This document shows, piece after piece, positions 40,045 through 51,269 of a stretch of DNA of 64,000 nucleotides. The translations under genes and the position numbers were made by a program. The notes beneath the pieces were generated by a model. It was not told the origin of the DNA. It searched no databases and saw nothing but the letters and a program-made list of their open reading frames with translations. Source of the stretch: Coptis chinensis (lineage: Eukaryota > Streptophyta > Magnoliopsida > Ranunculales > Ranunculaceae); contig JADFTS010000027.1 of the NCBI GenBank assembly GCA_015680905.1, positions 1 through 64,000 of the forward strand. The letters run 5' to 3'. The number at the start of each line of letters is the position of its first letter. Within the stretch, counting starts at the first letter, position 1.

Positions 40045-40617
40045 TTTATGGATAATGATAACGAGTTTTACAAATAATTAGGACAAGCGTGTAATAAGCT
40101 GTGACGCAAGTCCTTTCTGAACGACAAATCCTATCCTCCTGAATACAAACTCGTTAGAACCAGTTGTCATTAGGTTGTAGTCCATAACTTTCTGCAATCA
40201 CTTAAGGAGCTTAACAGATTGTTGTGCCAAGAAACCAAAAGTGTCGAAACTGAACGGAATGAAACAATGCTGGTTAGCTTTACAAGCCTTCTCGTGTTTC
40301 CAAATCTTCCCTGCTGCTGCTTTATTAGTTGCTTCTCCCAACTCAAATACTCCATTCCCAAGCCCTACCAACGGAGAGGCTCCAGTTACATCAAAACACG
40401 CATGTCTCCCTTCAAACCAACTGTAGATCAATACATCCACAGGCCGAAGTGTTAATCTTCTCCGATTCGGATCAGTGAAAATTTTTACGGGAGCCTCTTT
40501 CTTCACTTGTACTCCAACCTTCCAAAATGCATCACATAAAATATCTTTGACAAGATCATGTCGGTATTTGAAACCTGGAAAATGTATACAATGTGTTGTC
40601 AATGATACTCCGTGCAT
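40045..40617 (-). pseudogene. Reverse-transcriptase-element C-terminal fragment in array unit 3
   Basis: Open for 139 codons (40,617-40,198), almost identical in length and sequence to the unit 2 copy, with RHDLVKDILCDAFWKVGVQV and the same RPVDVLIYSW block. It is followed by a stop and NEFVFRRIGFA. Keeping the same open frame in two units may reflect recent amplification, not function. Confidence 0.65.
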
Positions 40618-41594
40618 GAATATTGAAGAAAAGATGTAAAAACTATTGCGTACATATTATATTAAGTTTCTAAGAAGAAATCCTTATTCGAATACTAGTG
40701 TGAGATTTCTAGATAATTTTCATCATAGAAAAGGAAACAAGATTTTGTCACTAAGTACACTTATTCATAAAGAAGCTATATACAACCTAAAAACTGCGTA
40801 AATTTTGCTTCAAGTTCTTACCACCCCCAAACAGAAGGATGTTTTCTCCTCAAAATGTCCAGAGATGAAGAAAGAAAATACCTGTGAAGCTTGAGAAAAA
40901 AGTCAACCAACACTGCGGCGAAAAGTATGTCGAGCACAATGTGCAACATGTCAAAAGAAAGTTAAAAATATCACACCAATCAATGAAAACAAACAAATAT
41001 AACACAATAGGAAAGAGATAGCACACCAAATGAGATATGTGCTTTTGTCTGGACACTCTTACGTGGTATGTACGTGAAAAGTTAATTTTTTCAAGATGGG
41101 TTTTTAACTTCAGATTTCCTAGACGAAGATCATGGCTTTGTAATGAGGTAGAACATATGGAAGAATGTTTCACAAGGTAGTTAGACCAACACGTAAATTC
41201 TGAATTAATGGTATGAAACTTCAATAATGGAAGTTTGGAGCTTATAGAGTATTATATTTATTTGTATTTGAGCAGAATAAGTTCAGTTAGCTTTGCTTTT
41301 GTGAGATTTTGATTTGTTTTATTTTTAGGGTTTTTTTTTTTTTTTTTTTTTTTTGTAGTGGATAATCTACGAAAAAAAAAAGAAAATGATTTTTTTTTTT
41401 TTTTAATATATATTTTTTTTGTAGTTTATACTCTTCGAATAAAAGAAAATGTTGTTGTTTTTGTTGTTGTTATCTTTTATTTTTTTATTTATAGTATATA
41501 CTCTTCGAATAAAAGATTTTTTTTTTTTTTTTTGTAGTATATACTCTTCGAATAAAAGAAAATGTTGTTGTTATTGTTGATATATTTATAGTAT

Positions 41595-41980
41595 GCACTC
41601 CCCGATTATCTTTTTCAATCAGGTTCATAGAAAATCCGATTTTTCTTAGTTTGTAATACAATAGAATATTCAAGGCACACAATATTCAAGGCTCAAGAAA
41701 AGAAAGGAAGGCTTGGATAATAAGGTATTAGTACTTAAGCAAAATGTTCAGAGATTTAAGTTTCGGATTTCAAATCGATTGCCTCGTCGAGTTCAATGAG
41801 ATTTCTACTAATGAGGTATAATCACCACGCTGGTGGTTAACCATTTAGAAGGCTATGATGTTTGAATCAAGGGAGAAAATGGCACTCATGTGAGGTAGGC
41901 TTAGGCTTGCAATAGATTTATGAATAAACAATTTTTTAAACATTGTTTCCTGTACTTATATAACTGTGGTTACATTGATT
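41595..41980. other. Spacer after array 1
   Basis: No gene or repeat recognised. Base composition is less extreme than in the array. Confidence 0.3.
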
Positions 41981-41995
41981 TGTTTTTGTGTTATT

Positions 41996-42250
41996 TAGAC
42001 TTTGGTACCACTTTTTATACCGATATTAGGAAATAGTACCAGATTTCAAAAAAATTAGAAAATAGTACCACTTTTGTCAGTTGACCGAAGTCAAACTGTT
42101 TCAATCTGTTTAGATTTTCATAATGTCCATAATACCCTAAGGGTTTTTCAGACTTTGGTACCACTTTTTAGACCGATATTAGGAAATAGTACCAAATTTC
42201 AAAAAAATTAGGAAATAGTACCACTAAATCGGTTGACTTGACCAAGCGAC
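41996..42250. repeat. About 155-bp direct tandem repeat (TTGGTACCACTTTTTA type)
   Basis: GACTTTGGTACCACTTTTTA ... GATATTAGGAAATAGTACCA starts near 41,999 and again near 42,153, each followed by a GTTGAC-type segment (GTCAGTTGACC, CGGTTGACTTGACC). The source element is unknown. Confidence 0.8.
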
Positions 42251-42976
42251 GACCATTCACAAAACATGCATGCCCGAGTTAAATAATTTCACCTTCGGTA
42301 TTTCGTCCTTTATACTTTCGATATTTACTATGCCAAATGTTCATTCCGAATCTACTTGTTGCCATCTTTACAAAAGATTTAGGCCAGAACATCAAGAGAC
42401 AAGGTAGTCGTGTAAATGTGTAATTGACATGCCGTATTATCATTTTGGGCCGGGCCTAAACCTTGATACAATCGGAACACGGGATTTCTGAACTATTTAT
42501 TTATTTTTCCCAAAAGAATTGAATTTTTAAATCAAGAAGAAACCTTTTAGTTACAAAAGGAGACGAGATGTTTAGATTATGAGGAAAACTTGGGATGTTG
42601 AGAATAGGATCAAAGTTTATGAAGCAGAGAAAATTGAATATCAATAGTGAAACCAAGAAACATCGTCCTCGCGTAGTTAACTACCCAACTGGCAACGTAG
42701 CGAAGGAGGAGATGACCGTGTGCTTTGTTGTATTTATGAAAGGTAATTACCGCTTGTACGAGTTAAATCAGACCTTTGATACTGGTAGTAGTAAAAGTAC
42801 GAGTATGTAGAGTGTAGTTAAATAATTGACTGAAAAAGTAGGCAACCCCTTTTTGGCAACCACAGCGTCCAATCCAAGTTTAATTTGTCCCCACGATGTG
42901 ATCGAACGTTAACTTGTACTTGTGAAGATTATAACATATTATTGGTATAAACTGATTGATCGTATTCTTCATTCTC
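42251..42976. other. Spacer before the segmental duplication
   Basis: A 71-codon open frame at 42,595-42,810 has no recognisable domain. No other feature supported. Confidence 0.3.
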
Positions 42977-43229
42977 AGCAATATGTTATTGTGTTGTGCT
43001 GAAGCCGACATAGTTATGGGCCGGGTCTCCTACTTATAAACGATTAGTGAGTCTGTCAATTACTGCGATTTGAGAATGTTATTATCTATTTAGAAATTTT
43101 GTTAAAAGAAGACAATTACATGTGTGCAGAAAGTGATCGCAAACACATATTCCACCCAAAGTTATTTTTATTCTTATGAATTCCAAAATGAGCGGTTACA
43201 TATCGAAACAATGCAATCATAACACACTC

Positions 43230-43350
43230 GCAGGTGCGAACTAGCAAAGTTGGTAAAATATTTGGGTGATGATACCAACTAGAGCGATGGAGATTGAACC
43301 CTGGCAACATCAAAGAGTTAGTGATCTCATTTAAAACATGTTAGGCAATA
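43230..43350 (-). repeat. Short dispersed repeat, SINE-like
   Basis: On the minus strand: GCCTAACATG, GATGAGATC-like, GGGTTCAATCTCC and TTACCAACTTTGCTAGTTCGC, the family described at 619-795. Duplicated with its surroundings at 51,535-51,655. Confidence 0.4.
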
Positions 43351-43426
43351 AAAATAATACCATATTCATTTATGGGTTCTTATTTGCATATATAATGTTT
43401 AATGGTAATCAAAACGCGATCAACAT

Positions 43427-43946
43427 CTTACATGCAGTGTTCTAAAAAACGCTAGGCGGTGGGAGAGCGCCTAGTGCGTAGGCTTTCTAGGCAGTGCCTA
43501 GATGGGCTAGGCGCTAGGCAATTTTTTTCCCTAATATATATAATAATACACACATACTACAAGAAATGAAGAAAATCATTTACCATAACTCAAAAAATAA
43601 TCGAACACAAACAAAGATACTTATTACGAAAATGCGTAATAGTTGATGAATATTGAGTTCATATAAAAACATACACTCTGTTATAGTGACATATAATTTA
43701 CATTAGATTTAAGTCTTTTAAACTCATTCAAATCTTAAGCTTACATGAGCCTTTATTTTTGGACATTTAATCATTTAAAAAAAAAAAACTTGACTGAACC
43801 GCCTAGAAGCCGCCTAGCCTGCCTAATCGGTCCGCCTAGACCTGCTTAGTCGGTCCACCGATTTTTTAAACGACTTGGGCCTAGGCGAGTAGGTTGGGCA
43901 GCGCCTAGAGACCGCCTAGACCGATTTTTAGAACAGTGGTTACATG
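43427..43946. mobile_element. hAT-type MITE (504 bp), present only in duplication copy 1
   Basis: The element spans 43,435-43,938. The left end is CAGTGTTCTAAAAA and the right end on the minus strand is CACTGTTCTAAAAA. It is flanked by CTTACATG and GTTACATG (7 of 8). Both ends are rich in GCCTAG(A/G)CGC words in inverted orientation. The matching place in copy 2 (about 51,725) has a single GTTACATG and no insert. Confidence 0.92.
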
Positions 43947-44164
43947 CATGCTAGAAAACCGAAGCCATAATGGAATTATGGATGGACACTTGAAAAACAA
44001 TTCTCCTATAACAAGCACGAGATAATGAGGGTCGGATTACTGAGATTTTATGAAACCGTGGAATGGGTTGGAATTTGAAATTTCGAGCACAGTGTGTATG
44101 AAAAAATTTGAGCTCTCGGGCTAGTTCCCGCTCTGTTAGTTGCTAAAAATTTAAAAATTTAAGT

Positions 44165-44460
44165 CATCCCGCCCCGAGATTTGAGTGAACCCAAAGTTTA
44201 AAATTTTAAAAATTTGAAAGAGGGATTTTAAAAACCCAAAGTTTAACTCATCCAGCTAGATATGAAAGAGGGGGAACTAGCCCGAGATTTGAGTGAACCC
44301 AAAGTTTAAAAATTTAAAAATTTGAAAGAGGGATTTTAAAAACCCAAAGTTGAACTCATCCCGCTAGATATCAAAGAGGGGGAATTAGCCCGAGATTTGA
44401 GTGAACCCAAAGTTAAATTTAAAAATTGAAGTGAAGCCAAAGTTTATACCCGCTTAACTC
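44165..44460. repeat. About 110-bp minisatellite (GAGATTTGAGTGAACCCAAAG type), copy 1
   Basis: Units begin near 44,174, 44,281 and 44,391, each with GAGATTTGAGTGAACCCAAAG, TTTAAAAATTTGAAAGAGGG and a CATCC(C/A)GCTAGATAT segment. The same block is present in duplication copy 2. Confidence 0.85.
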
Positions 44461-44556
44461 AAAATTTGAATGGATTTGAGTTTTGAGAAAGGGAAACCAA
44501 ATTCTTGCTGCAGAAAATAGAAATAGAGAGAGAGAGAGAAAATGTGTGATTAATTT

Positions 44557-44621
44557 GTCCTGACGGGCGCGTTATTGGCGGTGGAGTTGCTGGTGATTTA
44601 ATGGCCGCCAGCCCAATACAA
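44557..44621 (+). pseudogene. AHL (AT-hook, PPC/DUF296) exon fragment, copy 1
   Basis: Encodes PDGRVIGGGVAGDLMAASPI followed by Gln and a GTAAGC donor. This matches the PPC domain segment of plant AT-hook nuclear-localised proteins. No other exon of such a gene is recognisable nearby, so it is a fragment carried by the duplicated segment. Confidence 0.75.
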
Positions 44622-45925
44622 GTAAGCCCTTGCTTCTTTTTTTCTGTTTGTTTCCGGAGCAGTGAGTTGATGGTGAATGAATTGTTAGGTATTCTAGCAT
44701 TACTTGTTAATATAATTTGTTGAGATACTAATGCATGTTGTTGAGCAGAATTACATAAATCAGAAATGTTAACATCTTAATTGGAAAATACACTGTTATG
44801 ATTTAAATAATATAAAATACAGTGGTTATATAGATCGAAGAGGCTCTGTTTATCTCTAGTCCTCTAAAGCAAAAAAGGTCAGACGTGAATGGTTGTCTGG
44901 ACGTAAATTTGTAGAAAGAGGAGGCAAGCACCGAAAATTTGAATAGTTAATAAGTTGTAACTATACTGTTGGAAAAGAAGTGATTTAGAAAGCTTAGAAA
45001 TTGATGTTTAGAGGTTAAGTAGTATGTAGAAGCTGAGGGTGTTGAGATATATTATTAGGAGTGACGACATATTGGTAAAAGACACGAAAGTTATCTAGAT
45101 TGAAATAATTGAATTAAGCAAATCTATTAAGAAATGAGAAGTTTAGCTGTAATTAAGTTGGTGCCACGGTTGTGATCTGAGGGACAGTCCTTGCGTCCTA
45201 TACATGCTTAGTCTGGGCGATCCTATAAAGAGTTGATTAGGAATATGTATATAATACATAAAAATGAAATGGTAATGAGCATACGATATTTTAAACAGAG
45301 TAGCACAGGTTTGAGTGGAATACAAGTGTCCTTGATAATTCCCTTAAAAATGTGTGCAGTATGGTGATCTGGAGTGTAGAAAAAGGTTTTTGGTAAGCTG
45401 TAGCATTTGTAGCAGCTTGGTGTGGTGAGCTTAGGCACGATATTCTATAATGTGGCAAACTTATGAGAAAATGATTCTAGTATATTGTGAGAGGTTAGGT
45501 CGGAGGATATTTTTATTTGAATATTAGACGATGAATATATATCCACATCAATCTGGTTTTAATTTCATAATTCTATGTTTAATATGAATGAAGATCATTT
45601 GGGTGAGTCGCCATCCTCTCGACTTTTGAGTGCCAGGTCAACAATTGACTCTTACTAAATCTTATAGGTTCCACTGTAGTGAGCATTCTCGAACTTATAG
45701 CTTTGCTGGGAACTGAAACCTTGCAAAGTAAGGCTGTTAGGCGTAGGAAGAGAATGAGCATTAGCCAGAAAATTGGTCCTAAGTGGTTTGGAGTCTAGAG
45801 TAATTGCCTATACTTAGTTGTCTGTGCAGATGGGTGTGAAAGGGTTGTTTATATAATTTTTTGGTCTTAATATATTCTTAGAGAAAAAATATTTGTCTTC
45901 TTGGACGACTTTAGCCATGCGTTTT

Positions 45926-46504
45926 CAATTTTTCCATATGTTGTGGTGGAAGTAAGTTTTGATGAAATTTGTTTTGCAAGTTTTGGAGAGTTGTGAAGGT
46001 GAGAATGCAGAGTCTAGGATGAAGAAAGAAATGTATGCAGTTTTACAGCTGTACTGGTTAATGAGTTGTGATCAAGGTTGTTGAATAAGACAGAGTGCAT
46101 GGAGTTGTAGTTTGTTATATTAAGTTTGTTTTATGATGCAATAGAAGTTGCTGTAGGGGGTATGAATATTTGTTTTCTCAAATACTTAGCCTCTATATGA
46201 ATCTTCCTGTTGTCATGTTTTGTCGCTTATGAAAGATTCCCAAGCAGATGAGTTGTGATGTGCAGTGATATATAGATTAATGAATGGCATGGGAGTTTAT
46301 GCATGCATTAAATATTATGATTAAATCCATTTAAGTTGTTATTTTGTTCTAGTGGTGCCTTTGGTGAATATTGGAAGAGCAAAAAAGAGCCCTTATGCAG
46401 TAAGGTAGATATATAAAATTAATTACACAGTTATTTTACACCTGCCTAAAGGTGTAACTAGAGTGAGTTCTCTTCTATGGGATCGCTACGAGCTAGAGTA
46501 TGAG
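45926..46504. other. Unique spacer between duplication copy 1 and array 2
   Basis: No protein domain recognised. The T- and G-rich plus strand looks like intron or spacer DNA. Confidence 0.3.
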
Positions 46505-46533
46505 GTAAACCCTAAACCTGAACCCTAAACCCT
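46505..46533. repeat. Degenerate interstitial telomeric repeat
   Basis: Reads AAACCCTAAACCTGAACCCT and then AAACCCT, a decayed run of (CCCTAAA)n, about 20 bases before the first unit of array 2. Confidence 0.8.
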
Positions 46534-46554
46534 ATATCATTGCCTAGATTGACA

Positions 46555-48761
46555 AGAGATGCTGGCATTGCAGTCTTGATTAATTATGACAGTTCAAGAA
46601 ATAAAGTGATCTGAGAGATGTTAGGCAATGATACCGGCAATTAGAAACAAACCGACACCCAATGCAAAGTTTAGCTTGATGTCTAATCCCAAGGATCCCG
46701 CCTAGGCCTAAGACCCTCCTGTGGCATTTGCAATGTAACATGGTAAAGTTATGCTTAACTTAAATTAAACTTTTTCATAAAATAAATATTGAGTACAAAT
46801 TTTTCCGATCCAACGCCTAGAAATGCTTAATTTAGAAAAAAAGTTATGACTATGTAAATGAATCATCTATCTTGGAAAGAATAGACCGACAATGCGTGAC
46901 CAATTACGAAGCAAGACGAAAGTAATACTTATAAATGTTTTATTGTAAATAATCGGTAATTAGCAACACCTCATAAACAAATTAATGTAAATGTTTTTCT
47001 TTATTCCAATACAATTTCAATGTCAATCATCCCATATACAAAAGGATTGAAAGTGTACAGGTATTCTAACCATAATCTTAAGGTATTCAAATGACAAATT
47101 AAATAAAACTTTCAAGAGGGGTTCCAAAGTCACACCTAAAAATTTACTAACAACAGTGAAAAAAAATTCAGAAATTAAAGCCTATACTACTCTAATTTAA
47201 ACCTCATTTTTGTGGATTTGAACTACTAACCATAAGGAACATCTCTACAAAAATTAAACATGTTTGACAATTTTTTAATTTTGACAAATGATGATTGCAA
47301 AAACTTGACATTTTTGGACCGTTAGATATTTTTCAAAAGTGGACAACAAATTTTATCTAAGTTAGAGTATATCGCTAAATGTTTTTTTTTTAAAATTTTT
47401 TTTCCTTTTTTTTTTTTTCGTATATTATACTCTTCGAATAAAAGATTTTTTTTTTTTTTTTTTTGGTTTTTTTTTAGAACATCCCATGTAAAAGAAATAA
47501 AATTTCAACATTGAAAGATAATCCTATGTGAACAACTTAGTCAAATATAAAAGACAAAACACTAAAATAAAACTTACAGTAAAACTTATTTCCAAATTTC
47601 CAATTCAACGGGAATCGAAGGAAAGTCGCCATCCCTTATTCGATCTCAAATTAACTCAGTACTACAAAATCAATTACACCGGATGTCTATTCCTCACGCA
47701 CCAAGGACTGCAATATCCTCGTTCAAACATTGCCATCTTCCCTCTGAATATCACAACAAAGCTATAGACGTTGCACCTTCGAGAGAATTCATTCCCTTAA
47801 GTTATATTTACTTCAAGAATCTTTTTGTTATCTTTAGTGGTGGTGTTATATGAAAAGCTGATGTACAACAACTTAAGAGATGTTGGCATTGCAGTCTTGA
47901 TTAATTATGACTGTTCAAGAAATAAGGTGATCTGAGAGATGTTAGGCAATGATACCAGCAATTAGAAACAAACCGACACCCAATGCAAAGTTTAGCTTGA
48001 TGTCTAATCCCAAGGATCCCGCCTAGGCCTAAGACCCTCCTGTGGCATTTGCAACGTAACATGGTAAAGTTATGCACAACTTAAATCAAACTTTTTCATA
48101 AAATAAATATTGAGTACAAATTTTCCGATCCAACGTCTAGAAATGCTTAATTTAGAAAAAAGTTATGACTATGTAAATGAATCATCTATCTTGGAAAGAA
48201 TATACTGACAATGCGTTGACTAATTACAGAAGCAAGACACTGAGTAATACTCATAAATGTCTTATTGTAAATAATCAGTAATTAGCAACACCTCACAAAC
48301 AAATTAATGTAAATGTTTTTCTTTATTCCAATACAATTTCAAGGTCAATCATCCCATATACAAAAGGATTGAAAGTGTATAGGTATTCTAACCATAATCT
48401 TAAGGTATTCAAATGACAAATTAAATAAAACTTTCAAGAGGGGTTCCAAAGTCACACCTAAAAATTTACCAACAACAGTGAGAAAAATCCAGAAATTAAA
48501 GCCTATGCTCACTTATTTAAAACCTCATTTTTTGTGCATTTTAACTACTAACCATAAGGAACATCTCTACAAAAATTCAACATGTTTGACAATTTTTAAC
48601 TTTGACAAATGATGATTGCAAAAACTAGACATTTTTGGACCGTTAGATATTTTTCAAAAGTGGACAACAAACTTAATCTAAGTTAGAGTATATCTCTAAA
48701 TGAATTTTTATTTTTATTTTATTTTTATTTTATTTTTGTGTATATTATACTCTTCGAATAA

Positions 48762-48799
<38 letters not shown>

Positions 48800-51053
48800 A
48801 GAACATGTAAAAGAAATAAGATTTCAACATTGAAAGATAATCTTAAGTGAACAACTTAGTCAAATATAAAAGACAAAACACTAAAATAAAACTTATAGTA
48901 AAACTTATTTCCAAATTTCCAATTCAACGGGAATCGAAGGAAAGTCGCCATCCCTTATTTGATCTCAAATTAACTCAGTACTACAAAATCAACTACACCG
49001 GATGTCTATTCCTCACGCACCAAGGACTGCAATATCCTCATTCAAACATTGCCATCTTCCCTCTCAATATCACAACAAAGCTATAGACGTTGCACCTTCG
49101 AGAGAATTCATTCCCTTCAGTTATATTTACTTCAAGAATCTTTTTGTTATCTTTAGTGGTGGTGTTATAAGAAAAGCTGATGTACAACAAGTTAAGAGAT
49201 GTTGGCATTGCAGTCTTGATTAATTATGACTGTTCAAGAAATAAGGTGATCTGAGAGATGTTAGGTAATTATACCGGCAATTAGAAACAAAGCGACACCC
49301 AATCCAAAGTTTAGCTTGATGTCTATTCCCAAGGATCCCGCCTAGGCCTAAGACCCTCATGTGGCATTTGCAACGTAACATGGTAAAGTTATGCACAACT
49401 TAAATCAAACTTTTTCATAAAATAAATATTGAGTACAAATTTTCTGATCCAACGTCTAGAAATGCTTAATTTAGAAAAAAAGTTATGACTATGTAAATGA
49501 ATCATCTATCATGGAAAGAATAGACTGACAATGCGGTGACCAATTACAGAAGCAAGGCACTGAGTAATACTCATAAATGTTTTATTGTAAATAATCGGTA
49601 ATTAGCAACACCTCACAAACAAATTAATGTAAATGTTTTTCTTTATTCCAATACAATTTCAAGGTCAATCATCCCATATACAAAAGGATTGAAAGTGTAC
49701 AAGTATTCTAACCATAATCTTAAGGTATTCAAATGACAAATTAAATAAAACTTTCAAGAGGGGTTCCAAAGTCACACCTAAAAATTTACCAACAACAGTG
49801 AAAAAAAATCCATAAATTAAAGCCTATGCTCACTGATTTAAAACCTTAACATGTTTGACAATTTTTAACTTTGACAAATGATGATTGCAAAAACTAGACA
49901 TTTCTAGACCGTTAAATATTTTTTCAAAATTGGACAACAAATTTTATCTAAGTTAGAGGACATCTCTAAAAGAATTCTCTATTTTTTTCCATTTTTTTTT
50001 TGTTTATTATACTCTTTGAATAAAAGATTTTTTTTTTTTGAGAACATGTAAAAGTTATATGATTTTAACATTGAAAGATAATCCTATGTGAACAACTTAA
50101 CCAAATATATAAGACAAAGTACTTAAATAAAACTTACAATAAAAGTTATTTCCAAACTTCCGATTCAATGGGAATCGAAGGAAAGTCGTCTTCTTTTCTT
50201 CATTCTCAGTTTAACTCAGTACTACAAAACCAACTACATCAGATGTCCATTCCTCATGCACCACAGACTACAATATCCTCGTTCAAACATTTCCATCTTC
50301 CCTCTTAAGATCACAACAAAGCTATACATGTGGCACTTTTGAGAGAATTCATTCCCTTGAGTTATAGTTACTTCAAGAATCTTTTTGTTGTCTTCAGTGG
50401 TGGTGTTATAAAAAAAGCTGAGGTATAACAACTTTAGAGCTGTTAGCATTGCCGTCTTGATTAATTATGACACTTCAAGAAGTAAGGTGATATGAGAGAG
50501 GTTAGGCAATGATAATGGCAATTAGAAGCAACACGAGACCCATTGCAAAGTTTAGCTTGACGTCTAATCTCAAGGATCCTGCCTAGGACTAAGACCATCC
50601 TGCGGCATTTGCAATGTAACATGATAAAGTTATGCACAACTTAAATAAAACTTTTTCATAAAATAAATATTGAGTACAAATGTTCCGATCCAACGTCTAG
50701 AAATTCTTCATTTAAAAAAATGTTATGACTATGTAAATGAATCATCTATCTAGGAAAGAATAGACTGACAAAGCGATGACCTATTACAGAAACAAGGAAC
50801 TGAGTAATACCCATAAATGTTTTCTTGTAAATAATTGGCAATTTGCAACACCTCACAAACATTTTAATGTAAATGTTTTTCTTTATTCCAATACAATTTC
50901 ATGATCAATCATCCCCATATAGAAAAGGATTGAAATTGTACATGTATTCTAACCATAATCTTCAGGTATTCAAATGAAAAATTTGATAAAACTTTCAAGA
51001 GGGGTTCCAAAGTCGCACCTAAAAATTTACCAATACTAGTGAAAAAAAATTCA
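46555..51053. repeat. 1.3-kb tandem array, 3.4 units
   Basis: Units begin with AGAGATGTTGGCATTGCAG-like sequence near 46,555, 47,876, 49,195 and 50,436, with spacings of about 1,321, 1,319 and 1,241 bases; the fourth unit is partial and ends near 51,053. A common 79-codon open frame at 47,528-47,767 and 48,847-49,086 has no recognisable domain and is broken in unit 3. Each full unit has a TATACTCTTCGAATAAA or TATACTCTTTGAATAAA motif before a T-tract. Confidence 0.92.
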
Positions 51054-51269
51054 GATGGTAAAATATTTTCATAAAACAAATGACCGAAGTTAGGTGATAC
51101 ATGGGATAGCCACCCAAAATATTACAAAAAATTGTTGAAGGAGTTCCTCAACAGCGCCAAGGTGGATAAAAATACACCCCTCTGAACTACAAGAAAAAAA
51201 TGCTACACCTGGAAGAGTCTATCTACTTGCAGTAAGGGCATCCCAATTAAACATGAAGTCGCCGAACGT
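51054..51269. other. Spacer between array 2 and duplication copy 2
   Basis: Unique sequence, no feature recognised. Confidence 0.3.

Larger units (their letters stand above)
35917..41590. repeat. 1.55-kb tandem array, 3.7 units
   Basis: Units begin with GTATAC(A/G)ATGTGTTGTCAATG at 35,917, 37,487, 39,028 and 40,584, with spacings of about 1,570, 1,541 and 1,556 bases. Each complete unit has about 1.05 kb of unassigned sequence followed by about 0.5 kb holding, on the minus strand, the 3' end of a reverse-transcriptase-type element. The last unit stops before that piece. Between the two parts are T-tracts, (GTT)n runs and three copies of TATACTCTTCGAATAAA. Units are roughly 90-95% alike by eye. 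They may derive from an element that captured the fragment and was then amplified in tandem. Confidence 0.92.
42977..45925. repeat. Segmental duplication, copy 1 (2.95 kb including a MITE)
   Basis: Aligns in direct orientation with 51,270-53,742 from AGCAATATGTTATTGTG to ACTTTAGCCATG(C/T)GTTTT. The excess length is explained by a 504-bp MITE at 43,435-43,938. Divergence looks like about 5%. The termini are not TG...CA and no primer-binding site follows, so this is not an ordinary LTR pair. Confidence 0.92.

Noticed and set aside
39294..41224. Minus-strand open frames in array 1 rich in Phe/Leu/Cys as membrane proteins
   Set aside because: They fall in the unassigned AT-rich part of each unit, differ in length between units, and have no start context or family match.
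47528..49086. Repeated 79-codon open frame in array 2 as a gene
   Set aside because: It is duplicated only because the array is. It has no domain, low-complexity Lys-rich start, and is lost in the third unit.
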